Counted from the stretch's first letter, positions 29,099-42,107 are shown. The stretch: 57,289 bases of DNA from Halothiobacillus sp. 15-55-196 (GCA_002282715.1 NCKC01000011.1:1-57289), one strand, 5' to 3'. Program-made: numbers and translations. Notes: generated from the sequence alone by a model not told the origin.

Positions 29099-30961
29099 TT
29101 AAATAGATATCTTGTTCAGCCGTGCGCGGCGACCGTAAATCAGGTTCACCAGTGCGCGTGTGACCATGATTGCGGTAAAGAGCGAGGCCAGAATCCCGAT
29201 GGTCAGCGTGACGGCAAACCCTTTAACCGCGCCCGCACCCAGGGCAAACAGCACGATGGCGGCGAGCAGGGTGGTGACGTGCGAATCGATAATGGTGGCG
29301 AAGGCGCGCTCATACCCCGCCTTGATGGCGGCATGGGGCGTCAGGCCGTTGCGCAGTTCTTCACGGATACGCTCGTTGATCAGCACGTTGGCATCCACTG
29401 CGATACCCAGCGTGAGAACCATCCCCGCAATCCCCGGCAGCGTCAGCGTGGCTTGTAGCAGCGAGAGCACGGCAACGATCAGGATCAGGTTGACTGCAAG
29501 TGCGACCACCGCGGTCAAGCCGAAAACACGGTAGTAAATCAGCATGAATGCAGCGACCAGCGCGAAGCCCAAGATCGAGGCATTGACCCCCGACTGGATG
29601 TTCTGCGCACCCAGACTCGGGCCGACGGTGCGTTCCTCCACGATATCCATCGGCGCACGCAGCGCACCGGCGCGCAGCAGCAGTGCGAGATCGCGCGCTT
29701 CTTCCGGCGAGTCGAGGCCCGTAATCTGGAAGCGATTGGCGAGCTGATCCTGAATGGTGGCGACGTTGATGACCTGCTGAATGACTTTTTTGTCTTTGAC
29801 TGGCTTGCCATCAACAATTTTCGTTTCGGTACGATGCTCGATGAACACCACGCCCATCTGCTTGCCGATGTTCTGACCGGTAATATCGGCCATGCGCCGC
29901 GCGCCTTGTCCATCCAGATTCACGAATACGGCTGGCGAACCTGAGCGTTGGTCGAAACCGGATGAGGCGCCGGTGATGCGGTCGCCGGTCACGATGACCT
30001 GGCGCTTGAGCAGAACCGGACGGCCATCCTTTTCGTGATATAACCGGGCATCCGGAGGAACACGGCCACTCTGCTCGGCATCGACCCAATCAGTCGGTGT
30101 GCCGGAAACAAGCCGGAATTCCAGCGTAGCAGTGGCGCCAATGATTTCCTTGGCACGAACCGTATCCTGAATGCCGGGCAACTCGACCACGATCCGGTCA
30201 TCGCCCTGTTGCTGGATGAGCGGTTCGGCTACACCCAGTTCGTTGACGCGGTTGCGCAAGGTGGTGATGTTCTGATCCACGGCAGCTTTGCGCTCAGCGG
30301 TTGCGCCAGCTTCGGTGAATTTCGCCGTCAGATAAGGTTCGCCGTTGCGCTCTTCGGTGTTGAACTTTAACTCAGGGTAGTTGCCAGCCATGGATTTGAG
30401 CGCGGCATCGCGGGCCGCGGCGTCCGGGAATCGCAGGGCGATTTCATTGCCATTTTCCACATCGGCGGCCACATAGCGGATATTGGCTTTGCGTAAATCA
30501 CCACGCATACCGTCAACACGACGCTCCAGGGCGGTCTTGATGGCGGCCTGCATGTCAATCTGCATCAAAAAGTGCACACCACCGCGCAAATCGAGCCCCA
30601 GATACATTGGCTTGGCACCTAGGTTCTGCATCCAGCGCGGTGCCGCGGGCGCCAGATTGAGCGCGACCGGATATTCCTCACCCAGTGCTTCGCGCACGAT
30701 GTTGACCGCCTTGAGCTGCGCATCCGTGGAACTGAACTGGATCAGACCGTCCCTGTCTTCGAGGCGGGCGCTTTTGACGGGGATGTTGGCGGCCTTGAGT
30801 GCGGCCACTGCCTTATCTACAGCGGCCTGATCCATGACGGCATTGCGCTTGGAGATTTGCAGTGCCGGATTCTCACCGTATAGATTGGGTAATGCGAAGA
30901 AAATGCCCAGTAAAAGCACCAGGATAATCAGCAGGTTTTTCCACCACGGATAACGATTCAT
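29099..30961 (-). CDS. secD: Protein translocase subunit SecD
   Basis: Uses the proton gradient to assist late steps of protein export. From ATG 30961 (MNRYPWWKNLLIILVLLLG) it has 620 residues, the usual size. It shows GLDLRGGVHFLMQIDMQAAI, a large periplasmic domain with TTLRNRVNELGVAEPLIQQQ and DRIVVELPGIQD, then TVGPSLGAQNI and the conserved membrane part VLTLGIAVDANVLINERIRE and DSHVTTLLAAIVLFALGAGA. It is in an operon with yajC upstream and secF downstream. The yajC-secD gap contains two small GC hairpins (around 30984-30996) with no clear terminator. Confidence 0.97.
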   Translation of the reverse strand: MNRYPWWKNLLIILVLLLGIFFALPNLYGENPALQISKRNAVMDQAAVDKAVAALKAANIPVKSARLEDRDGLIQFSSTDAQLKAVNIVREALGEEYPVALNLAPAAPRWMQNLGAKPMYLGLDLRGGVHFLMQIDMQAAIKTALERRVDGMRGDLRKANIRYVAADVENGNEIALRFPDAAARDAALKSMAGNYPELKFNTEERNGEPYLTAKFTEAGATAERKAAVDQNITTLRNRVNELGVAEPLIQQQGDDRIVVELPGIQDTVRAKEIIGATATLEFRLVSGTPTDWVDAEQSGRVPPDARLYHEKDGRPVLLKRQVIVTGDRITGASSGFDQRSGSPAVFVNLDGQGARRMADITGQNIGKQMGVVFIEHRTETKIVDGKPVKDKKVIQQVINVATIQDQLANRFQITGLDSPEEARDLALLLRAGALRAPMDIVEERTVGPSLGAQNIQSGVNASILGFALVAAFMLIYYRVFGLTAVVALAVNLILIVAVLSLLQATLTLPGIAGMVLTLGIAVDANVLINERIREELRNGLTPHAAIKAGYERAFATIIDSHVTTLLAAIVLFALGAGAVKGFAVTLTIGILASLFTAIMVTRALVNLIYGRRARLNKISI

Positions 30962-31135
30962 CGTGAACGCCTGTATTGAATCAGCCCCGACGGGGCTCGA
31001 ACAAGGGCCCATTCTTCATGAATGAGCCCGGAAAATAAGCCCTAGGAAATCCAGGGAAATATGCCCAACAACGAGTCAGTAAAGATGTTCCACGGATGTT
31101 GGTATGTGCAGCGCGGTTTGAGCGCAACCACTTCA

Positions 31136-31477
31136 TCAGGCTTCGCGGGTATCCTTGAGCGTACCCTTGGGCATGACGGAACTCACCGCACCGCGCTGAA
31201 CCACAATCGTCATGCCATCGGCCACCTCAACGATCAGGAATGCGTCGGTCACTTTGACAACCCGGCCCAGCAAACCGCCGTTGGTGATGATTTCATCGCC
31301 TTTTTCGATGGACTCGACCAGCTTTTTCAACTCTTTCTGGCGCTTGACCTGAGGCCGGATGAGCAAAAAGTACATCACACCGAAGATCAGGATCAAGGGC
31401 AGGAAGGTTGCAATCATGCTGGGCTGTTGGGCGGCGGCCGGTGCGGCTTCTGCCAGGGCGTCGGAAATAAAAAACAT
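31136..31477 (-). CDS. yajC: Preprotein translocase subunit YajC
   Basis: A small single-span protein that copurifies with SecDF and AcrB. Its 113 residues contain a membrane helix at about 20-45 (MIATFLPLILIFGVMYFLLI) directly followed by RPQVKRQKELKKLVESIEKG, then a cytoplasmic beta domain, DEIITNGGLLGRVVKV. That RPQ-K-R-x-K-E sequence is the YajC hallmark. It has the standard position between tgt and secD, but is separated from tgt by 309 bp that carry a multi-hairpin element. Confidence 0.95.
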   Translation of the reverse strand: MFFISDALAEAAPAAAQQPSMIATFLPLILIFGVMYFLLIRPQVKRQKELKKLVESIEKGDEIITNGGLLGRVVKVTDAFLIVEVADGMTIVVQRGAVSSVMPKGTLKDTREA

Positions 31478-31594
31478 GGCTCAGAATTCCTTACATCTTT
31501 TGAAAATGAGTTCGAACAATGGATGCCGGGGTACCGGCTCCGCGAAAAAACGCACATTAGTATGACACAGCATGATCAAGTTCCCTGCATTTTA

Positions 31595-31756
31595 GGGAAG
31601 GTCTGCACAAATGCAGACCTTCCCGTGCAGGGCATGGATGCTCTGCCGCACAATGACGAAAGTCATTGAAATGCGGAGCTCGGGCCGGGCGTGTACCGGT
31701 CCGAGCGTATCTGAACGCGTAGCTGGCGCAAGCCCGCGAAGCCATGGATGGATTCG
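31595..31756 (+). repeat. Multi-hairpin intergenic element, copy E
   Basis: Hairpins in order on the plus strand: GGGAAGGTCTGCA/TGCAGACCTTCCC (31595-31624); GCAGGGCA/TGCTCTGC around TGGA (31627-31646); CCGCA-CAATGAC/GTCATTG-AAA-TGCGG (31646-31676); CTCGGGCCGG/CCGGTCCGAG with loop GCGTGTA (31679-31705); and CGAAGCC/GGATTCG with loop ATGGAT (31737-31756). Order, loop sequences and the linker TTGAAATGCGGAG match copies A and B while the stems differ. It occupies the unusually long tgt-yajC gap, whose flanking genes are on the minus strand. Confidence 0.7.
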
Positions 31757-31786
31757 TGCAGAGTTTCCTCGGGCACTGGGCTGATT

Positions 31787-34004
<2,218 letters not shown>

Positions 34005-34104
34005 GGCGTGCGCAGTCTATCAGGGGGCGATAGCCGGCAGCAATCGGTTCAAAAAGACTGATGAGAAATACGTTTTAGGGAAAGCACGCTGATTTTGCAG
34101 CTTG

Positions 34105-34660
34105 CGTGAGAAAAGGCCATCCTGTGGCCCGGAACCAATCCTGCGGTTCGATCCTGATTTCCCCCGTCATGGGTTTTTTGGTGGAAAAGCACAGCCCTTC
34201 CGTGGGCGACCGAACTCTTGGGCACGAGTTTCGATCTAGCAGAGCAATCCTGGCTCTTGGCGCTCGTCATGAGCGACGGTTCAATTCATGATCCTAATTC
34301 GTCCCTCTCAGACTTTCCTTGCCGGTTATCCTAATCATTCATCCTGTGAATTTTTCCCCAAGTGTCATCCTTGAGATGGGTCTTTAATGGTCTTCCTTGG
34401 ATGTCGTCCTTGAGTTTCCGATTCCATTCGGTTCCGAGTCCTGCCTTCCGTGTATTCCATCCTTGTCTGATTCATCCTAGAGACAGCCCTTCCAAGGCTG
34501 TGTGTCCCATCGTCCTGATGCGACGACCGAGGCGCATCCGTACGCCCGGTTTTCCTGAGTACCTTCGCTACCCTTCCGTGGGCAGTATCGAGTCCTTTCC
34601 GGTAAGAGCCATAATCAATCCTTGATCAAGGCGATGGGGTTTCCTGCCCGCTGTGTATTG
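34105..34660 (-). ncRNA. CsrB/RsmZ-like CsrA-sequestering RNA candidate
   Basis: No convincing protein frame exists between 34005 and 34914. Read on the minus strand, 34120-34645 contains about nineteen AGGA motifs by hand count, with about ten further GGA triplets. Many sit in loops of perfect short stems: GAACC-GCAGGATT-GGTTC (34132-34149), GAGC-CAGGATT-GCTC (34242-34256), ATTCA-CAGGA-TGAAT (34337-34351), CAGCC-TTGGAAG-GGCTG (34484-34500) and GGCCA-CAGGA-TGGCC followed by TTTT (34115-34129). CAGGAUG in hairpin loops is the established binding motif of CsrA/RsmA, and RNAs with many copies (CsrB, RsmZ) titrate that protein. At over 500 nt it would be longer than E. coli CsrB (369 nt). Ends are estimates; the 3' end may be the last hairpin above or a stem at 34086-34109. 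Confidence 0.8.
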
Positions 34661-34742
34661 AACACAGGTGCATCATGCCGAAGGAATGTGACAGGTCATA
34701 GTGGGAATCGAGCAGAGTTCCGTCGGATTTTACGATTTATTA

Positions 34743-34760
34743 TGTAAGAATTTTCCTACG
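34743..34760 (-). promoter_or_regulatory. GacA/UvrY-type upstream activating box for the CsrB-like RNA
   Basis: TGTAAG, six bases, then CCTACG. The consensus for GacA/UvrY sites upstream of csrB/rsm RNAs is TGTAAG-N6-CTTACA: the first half is perfect and the second matches four of six. It lies about 80-100 bp upstream of the estimated RNA start, the usual distance in pseudomonads. Confidence 0.6.
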
Positions 34761-34914
34761 GAAAGATGGTGCCGGGCTTGGCTTGCTCGAAGTTGTGGTC
34801 GAATTGCTCAAGGCCTTGTGTGTAAAAGCGCAGGGGGAAATCTACATTATTGTGCATGACGGACATGGAATAGATGGTGAATTCGTCTGCATATCCTTGT
34901 TATATAGATTTATT

Positions 34915-35730
34915 TCAGGATGTTTTATTAATCCCTTTACAGCCGTTAATAAAGAAGGGGCGTATGGCGTTCATGAAGCCTTGCGGGTCTTCGATATGTG
35001 GCCAGTGCTTGGCTTGTTTGAGGGTGTGTAAGCAGCCGCCGGGAAAGTCCCGGATGATGATCGAACGATCATCCGGCTCGATATAGGCAGAGCCTGCGCC
35101 ACGGACGAATAAAGCGGGGCCACAGAAAAATCCCTGAAGCCCGGGCATTTGTGAAGTTTCAGTGTAGTACTGCTGCAATACGTCGAGGTTGAAACGCCAG
35201 CGCCATGCGCGTTGCCCGGTTTGTTTGTCGTGACTGAGATTGGCTGCAAGGAAGGCGCGAACCTCCGGGTCGAAGATGAATCGACCCATTTGGCTTCGTG
35301 CTTGTTCTCGTGAGGTCAGGTGATCCAGATCGACCGCTCGTAACCCGGCGAAGATATCTTGGTGCCATGCGGGATAGGCTTTTGGGGCGATATCGACGAC
35401 TACCAGCCGGGTAAAACGTTCCGGGGCTTGGTCTGCAAGCAGCATGGCCAATTTGCCGCCGAGTGAGTGGCCAAGGAGTTTGACGCGCTCAAGACCCAGT
35501 CGATCCATGAGGGCCAGTACATCGGCGGCCATGGCTTCATAACTCAGATCGGGGGCCCAGGGCGAGCGGCCATGATTTCGCAGATCAATATTGATGACCC
35601 GGTAGGTATCCGCCAGATTGCGGGCCACGCCGCGCCAATTCGCCAGAGAGCCGAACAAACCGTGCATAATGATGACGGGCAATCCGCCTCCGGATTCCTC
35701 AAAATTCAATGCGACGGGTGAGTGTTTCAT
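34915..35730 (-). CDS. Alpha/beta-fold hydrolase (YbfF-like esterase)
   Basis: A 271-residue alpha/beta hydrolase. It starts MKHSPVALNFEESG, then VIIMHGLFGSLANWRGVARN (oxyanion-hole HG), IDLRNHGRSPW, nucleophile elbow LLGHSLGGKLAML (Ser in G-H-S-L-G), LVVVDIAPKAYP, the acid region ALFVRGAGSAYIEPDD, and the late His in LKQAKHWPHIEDPQGFM. This pattern fits the YbfF group of acyl-thioester or ester hydrolases, but the substrate cannot be given. Its stop is followed at once by the region upstream of the CsrB-like RNA. Confidence 0.85.
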   Translation of the reverse strand: MKHSPVALNFEESGGGLPVIIMHGLFGSLANWRGVARNLADTYRVINIDLRNHGRSPWAPDLSYEAMAADVLALMDRLGLERVKLLGHSLGGKLAMLLADQAPERFTRLVVVDIAPKAYPAWHQDIFAGLRAVDLDHLTSREQARSQMGRFIFDPEVRAFLAANLSHDKQTGQRAWRWRFNLDVLQQYYTETSQMPGLQGFFCGPALFVRGAGSAYIEPDDRSIIIRDFPGGCLHTLKQAKHWPHIEDPQGFMNAIRPFFINGCKGINKTS

Positions 35731-35859
35731 ACGTTCCTTGTTCCTGGGTCATGGTGCGGGCAGCCTGTCGTTCGACTGGATGCTGGGCCATATTAGCATT
35801 TGTCCACGGTCCTGCCGAACGCGCAGGCGCGCCCTGATCCACATACCATTACTCATTCA

Positions 35860-37164
35860 ATGAAGGCCACCATGCCAGATCAACTGTTTACATTGCCCAA
35901 ACCGGAACTGCCGGTGCCCCGTGTTTTCCCACAACAGATTCAGCGTGCAGCCGCCGTTCTCGATGTGATTTTGTCGGATGGCGTACCGAGTGATCGCGCC
36001 TTGCAGCATTGTTTTCGTGCCGAGCGACAAATGGGCAAGCGCGACCGGGCGCAACTGCAAACCCTGGTGTTTTTTGTCCTGCGGCACTGGCGACTATTGG
36101 ATGAATTGCTGGGCGTGCAGCCCGGTGCGGTTGCTTCGGCGCTGCCACGCGTGGGCATGGCGGTTCATCTGGCCGGATTGCTGGATGCGACCTTGGCTGA
36201 TTTGACGGGCGTGGTTGCCAGACCGCGAGGAGAGATGGTCGAGCAGATCGCCCGCAGCAGCCCGGCGGTGCGCTTTGGTTTGTGTGACGCGGATATGGCA
36301 CGGTTGGAAGCGGCCTTTGGCAACGATGCGGTGGCGGTTGCGACAGCACTTCTGACGAGGGCGCCGGTTGATATTCGCATCAATTCGGCTATGGCCGAAC
36401 CCCGCGCACTGGCAGAAACACTGCTCGCATCGGGTCTGGAGAGCATGCCGATCCCGGGGTTGCCCAATGGTCTGAGGCTGAATGACAACAAGCCGCTCAC
36501 GTCCTTGGATGCGTATCACGCCGGTGCGTTTGAAATTCAGGATGCGGGCAGTCAGTGGATTGTGGAAGCATGTCAGGCGCAATCAGGGCAGCATGTGTTG
36601 GATCTGTGTGCCGGTGCGGGCGGCAAGTCGCTCGGCCTCGCCGAGGCCGTGGGTGAGCAGGGAAGCGTCTTGGCTTGCGATACCGAAGCCGAACGATTGG
36701 CGCGCCTGCCGGAACGCAGTGAACGGGCGGGTTGGCACAACATCGAGTGTCAGCCCATTGCGGACAGTGCCGATCCTGAATTGCATCGACGCGGGCCGTT
36801 TGATCGGGTGCTGATCGACGCGCCGTGCTCGGGTTCGGGAACCTGGCGCCGTCATCCCGAGCTGCGTCAGATTCCGGCTGATCTGGATGCCTTGTGCGCC
36901 ACACAGGCCCAACTACTCGATGATGGTGTGCGGTTGACGAAAGCCGATGGCTTGCTGATTTACGCCACCTGCAGCTTGTGGCGCGAAGAAAATGAAATGC
37001 AGATCGCGTCCTTTTTGGTGCGCCATCCGGATTGGCGCGTTGCCGAACTCCCCACGCGGATGACGCATGCACTAACTGTGGAGGAAGGAATGGCGCGGAT
37101 TCGGCCAGACATTCAGGGCTCAGACGGTTTTTTCTTTTGCGTGTTACAGCGGGCAAATGATTGA
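35860..37164 (+). CDS. RsmB/NOP-family RNA (cytosine-C5)-methyltransferase
   Basis: A Rossmann-fold methyltransferase of the RsmB (Fmu)/NOL1 group, 434 residues from ATG 35860; an ATG at 35872 with AAGG upstream is equally likely. An N-terminal helical NusB-like region (QIQRAAAVLDVILSDGVPSD, RALQHCFRAERQMGKRDRAQ) precedes the catalytic domain with SAM motif VLDLCAGAGGKSLGLAEAV, motif IV DAPCSGSGTWRRHPELR and motif VI IYATCSLWREENEMQ, whose two Cys are the catalytic pair. Probably 16S rRNA C967 methyltransferase, but similar paralogues exist, so no symbol is given. It ends 110 bp before katG. Confidence 0.88.
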   Translation: MKATMPDQLFTLPKPELPVPRVFPQQIQRAAAVLDVILSDGVPSDRALQHCFRAERQMGKRDRAQLQTLVFFVLRHWRLLDELLGVQPGAVASALPRVGMAVHLAGLLDATLADLTGVVARPRGEMVEQIARSSPAVRFGLCDADMARLEAAFGNDAVAVATALLTRAPVDIRINSAMAEPRALAETLLASGLESMPIPGLPNGLRLNDNKPLTSLDAYHAGAFEIQDAGSQWIVEACQAQSGQHVLDLCAGAGGKSLGLAEAVGEQGSVLACDTEAERLARLPERSERAGWHNIECQPIADSADPELHRRGPFDRVLIDAPCSGSGTWRRHPELRQIPADLDALCATQAQLLDDGVRLTKADGLLIYATCSLWREENEMQIASFLVRHPDWRVAELPTRMTHALTVEEGMARIRPDIQGSDGFFFCVLQRAND

Positions 37165-37196
37165 TAAAAGCTATCAAACAAAGCGAAAAAATTAAT
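37160..37196 (+). promoter_or_regulatory. Possible OxyR operator upstream of katG
   Basis: ATTG-N7-CTAT at 37160-37174 followed by weaker AGCG-N7-TAAT, matching about 11 of the 16 defined bases of the OxyR pattern (four ATAG/CTAT quarter-sites with 7-bp spacers). The strongest quarter, CTATCAAA, is identical to the one in the site upstream of the peroxiredoxin gene (41190-41197). Confidence 0.4.
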
Positions 37197-37208
37197 TGGC
37201 TTGATTGA

Positions 37209-39467
<2,259 letters not shown>

Positions 39468-39499
39468 GCCGACGAATTCGCATCCAAGGAGTCCTCGTT

Positions 39500-39568
39500 C
39501 CCCCTTTTACAAAGGGGGCTGCACTTACCCGAAAAAGAACGGATTCACCCCCTTTGAAAAAAAGGGGG
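39500..39568. repeat. Two CCCCCTTT/AAAGGGGG hairpins after katG
   Basis: CCCCCTTT-TAC-AAAGGGGG at 39500-39518 and CCCCCTTT-GAAAA-AAAGGGGG at 39548-39568, the latter followed by CAGGGGGATTT. Identical 8-bp arms in two hairpins 48 bp apart. C5T3/A3G5 hairpins of this sort are common dispersed intergenic repeats in many bacteria. Here they may also end the katG message. The remaining sequence to lptM shows nothing else. Confidence 0.8.
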
Positions 39569-39700
39569 CAGGGGGATTTACCGGCTCGAAAAGTCCTCCG
39601 CGCTTGTGCAGCGGCTCCTGGCAGCATGGACAAAAAACACGGGCATCGGCACACTTCCAACTGAACTCCCGATTTGGTCATTATCGAGTAGCCCTTTTTT

Positions 39701-39862
39701 ATGAATCACCACCGCTTTTACCCCAAAGCCAGCCCATATACATGGCCACTGGTGATTGGCCTTGTTTGTCTTTTTCTGACCGCCTGCGGCCAAAAAGGCC
39801 CCTTGGTCATGCCATCTGATGCGCCCGCGTCGACGGCCTCTCAAACCGCAGGTAAACCTTGA
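39701..39862 (+). CDS. lptM: LPS translocon maturation chaperone LptM (YifL-type small lipoprotein)
   Basis: A 53-residue lipoprotein. It starts MNHHRFYPKASPYTWPLVIG, followed by a hydrophobic stretch and lipobox LTAC with Cys29, then GQKGPLVMP. The C-G-Q-K-G-P-L motif directly after the lipidated Cys is the signature of LptM/YifL, which assists oxidative maturation of the LptD/E translocon. Its stop (39860-39862) is one base before the lysA ATG, the usual lptM-lysA arrangement. Confidence 0.88.
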   Translation: MNHHRFYPKASPYTWPLVIGLVCLFLTACGQKGPLVMPSDAPASTASQTAGKP

Positions 39863-39863
39863 T

Positions 39864-41156
39864 ATGACTGCGTTTCCTTACGACCATTTGACCCGAGGTG
39901 CTGACCAAACTTTATGTCTGGAAGGATACGCGCTCGACCAAGTGGCAACCGATTTTGGTACGCCGACCTACGTGTATTCCCGCCCGGCCATCGAGCGGGC
40001 CTACACCGAACTGACAAACGCGTTCGGCGACCGTCCGCACCGGATTTGCTATGCGGTGAAGGCCAATAGCAACCTCGCCATTCTCGCCCTGCTGGCCCGA
40101 TTGGGTGCCGGGTTCGATATTGTGTCCGGCGGAGAGCTGGCGCGCGTGCTCAAAGCAGGCGGCGTTCCGGAGAAAATCGTATTTTCGGGCGTTGGCAAAA
40201 CTCGTGCCGAAATCGAGCAGGCTTTGCGCGCGGGCGTGGGTTGCTTGAATGTCGAGTCCGATGCTGAATTGGCGCGCATCAGTGAAGTGGCAGCCGGGCT
40301 CGGTGTCATCGCGCCGGTCTCGCTGCGGGTGAATCCTGATGTGGACGCCAAAACGCATCCGTACATTTCAACCGGTTTGAAGGACAACAAATTCGGCGTG
40401 CCCATCGAGCAGGCGCCCGCTTTGTATCGCCATATCATGCGCGATGCGAATCTCAAGGCGGTCGGGATCGATTGCCATATCGGTTCGCAGCTCACCGATG
40501 TATTGCCCTTTGCCGATGCGGCCCGGCGTGTGCTCGCGCTGCTGGATACGCTCCTGCTGGAGGGGATCGAGTTGGCGCACCTTGATTTAGGCGGTGGTTT
40601 GGGTATTCGTTATACCGATGAACGCCCTCCATCCGCTGTCGATTGGGTGGATGCCATCACATCGGTCGTCGATCGACACCCCATTGCGCGCCACCTGCCC
40701 TTGATGCTGGAGCCGGGGCGATTTCTGGTGGGCCCTGCCGGGGTGTTGCTCAGCCGCGTCGAGTATCTCAAGCCGCATCCGTCCGATGGAAAATCGTTTG
40801 CGATTGTTGATGCCGCGATGAATGATCTCATGCGCCCGGCGCTTTATGGCAGCATCATGGCGATTGCAGCGGTCAAGCCCGATGCAACGATCCCAGCGCG
40901 CGACTGGGAAATCGTGGGGCCGGTGTGTGAAACCGGTGATTTTCTGGGCCATGGTCGGCATCTGGCACTCGCGCAAGGCGATTTGATTGCCGTTCTGGGC
41001 GCGGGAGCCTATGGTTTTTCCATGGCCTCGAACTACAACACGCGCGGCCGGGCGGCGGAAGTATTGGTCGATGAGCACGGCGCCACGTTGATTGGTGCGC
41101 GCGAGTCGGTGCAATCGCTGTGGGCGCTCGAGTCGATTCCGCCCAGTTTGATGTAG
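39864..41156 (+). CDS. lysA: Diaminopimelate decarboxylase
   Basis: Last step of lysine synthesis, a PLP enzyme of the alanine-racemase fold. From ATG 39864 there are 430 residues. PLP Lys in ICYAVKANSNLAILALLARL; GAGFDIVSGGELARVLKAGG; SLRVNPDVDAKTHPYISTGL; KFGVPIEQA; HIGSQLTD; HLDLGGGLGIRY; MLEPGRFLVGPAGVLL; GPVCETGDFLGHGRHLAL (active-site Cys) and GAYGFSMASNYNTRGRAAEV. All are intact. The preceding frame extends into lptM and was rejected. dapF, which often follows, is not here. Confidence 0.97.
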   Translation: MTAFPYDHLTRGADQTLCLEGYALDQVATDFGTPTYVYSRPAIERAYTELTNAFGDRPHRICYAVKANSNLAILALLARLGAGFDIVSGGELARVLKAGGVPEKIVFSGVGKTRAEIEQALRAGVGCLNVESDAELARISEVAAGLGVIAPVSLRVNPDVDAKTHPYISTGLKDNKFGVPIEQAPALYRHIMRDANLKAVGIDCHIGSQLTDVLPFADAARRVLALLDTLLLEGIELAHLDLGGGLGIRYTDERPPSAVDWVDAITSVVDRHPIARHLPLMLEPGRFLVGPAGVLLSRVEYLKPHPSDGKSFAIVDAAMNDLMRPALYGSIMAIAAVKPDATIPARDWEIVGPVCETGDFLGHGRHLALAQGDLIAVLGAGAYGFSMASNYNTRGRAAEVLVDEHGATLIGARESVQSLWALESIPPSLM

Positions 41157-41178
41157 ATTCAGATACGCCGTTTTTTCA

Positions 41179-41215
41179 ATAGCCAATTTCTATCAAAGTT
41201 ATCTGGACATTCAAT
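41179..41215 (+). promoter_or_regulatory. OxyR-type operator upstream of the peroxiredoxin-glutaredoxin gene
   Basis: ATAG-N7-CTAT (41179-41193, perfect) followed after exactly 7 bp by ATCT-N7-CAAT (41201-41215). The OxyR consensus is four such quarter-sites with 7-bp spacing; 12 of the 16 defined bases match. It lies about 100 bp before the start of a peroxide-detoxifying gene, which is the expected kind of target. Confidence 0.6.
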
Positions 41216-41316
41216 TTCAACGGTGTGCCCAATTGATGTATTGTCATCACAGTTCCATGATTTGCGTATCAAATCGTGGAATCGTTTTTTTCTAACCAAT
41301 CGTTAAGGAGATTGAT

Positions 41317-42054
41317 ATGCTCGAGAATCGCGAAGGTCAGCGCGTACCTAACGTCACATTCCGTATGCGCGAAAACAATCAGTGGGTCGATGTTACCACC
41401 GACGATCTGTTCAAGGGCAAAACCGTGGTAGTGTTTTCTCTGCCGGGTGCATTCACGCCGACCTGCTCTTCGAGCCATGTGCCGCGTTTCAATGAGTTGG
41501 CGCCGGTGTTCTTCAAGCATGGCGTGGACGAAATTCTTTGTCTGTCGGTCAACGACACCTTCGTCATGAACGAATGGGCGGCGGATCAAAAAGCAGAGCA
41601 CATCCGGTTCATTCCCGACGGCAACGGCGAATTCACCGAAGGCATGGGTATGCTGGTCGACAAGGAAAACCTGGGGTTCGGCAAGCGTTCCTGGCGTTAT
41701 TCCATGCTGGTCAAGGACGGCGTGATCGAAAAAATGTTCATTGAGCCGAATGTCGAAGGCGACCCGTATGAAGTCTCCGATGCCGATACCATGCTCGACT
41801 GGCTGGCACCCAATGCCGTCAAACCGCATTCGGTCATGCTGTTCTCCCGCCGTACCTGCCCGTTCTGCGCCCGTGCCAAAGGCATGTTGCGCGACGCGGG
41901 CATGGCCTTTGATGAGATTCTGGTCGGCGAGCACGTCAATCTGCGCGGCTTACGTGCGGCGACGGGTTCGGAATCGGTTCCGCAGGTCTTCATCGATGGC
42001 AAATTGATCGGCGGCAGCGACAAATTGTCCGAATGGTTGATAGCCAATCAGTAA
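41317..42054 (+). CDS. Hybrid peroxiredoxin-glutaredoxin
   Basis: A fusion of a Prx5-type peroxiredoxin (residues about 1-165) and a glutaredoxin (about 170-245), reducing peroxides with glutathione. Peroxidatic Cys50 in [33 protein letters not shown] is a Prx5 block. Glutaredoxin active site C181-P-F-C184 in [18 protein letters not shown], with [18 protein letters not shown] carrying the cis-Pro. The RBS AAGGAG is at good spacing. A glutathione reductase gene follows, giving a complete NADPH-glutathione-peroxidase chain, and an OxyR-like site lies upstream. Confidence 0.95.
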   Translation: MLENREGQRVPNVTFRMRENNQWVDVTTDDLFKGKTVVVFSLPGAFTPTCSSSHVPRFNELAPVFFKHGVDEILCLSVNDTFVMNEWAADQKAEHIRFIPDGNGEFTEGMGMLVDKENLGFGKRSWRYSMLVKDGVIEKMFIEPNVEGDPYEVSDADTMLDWLAPNAVKPHSVMLFSRRTCPFCARAKGMLRDAGMAFDEILVGEHVNLRGLRAATGSESVPQVFIDGKLIGGSDKLSEWLIANQ

Positions 42055-42107
42055 ACCACGAATGAGCTTTTCAGGTTCGATATACCGAGCCTGAACCGAA
42101 ACTCAAG

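Noticed and set aside
34783..35031. An 82-residue plus-strand open frame upstream of the CsrB-like RNA
   Set aside because: No ribosome site, overlaps the esterase gene on the other strand and crosses the regulatory region; no recognisable similarity.
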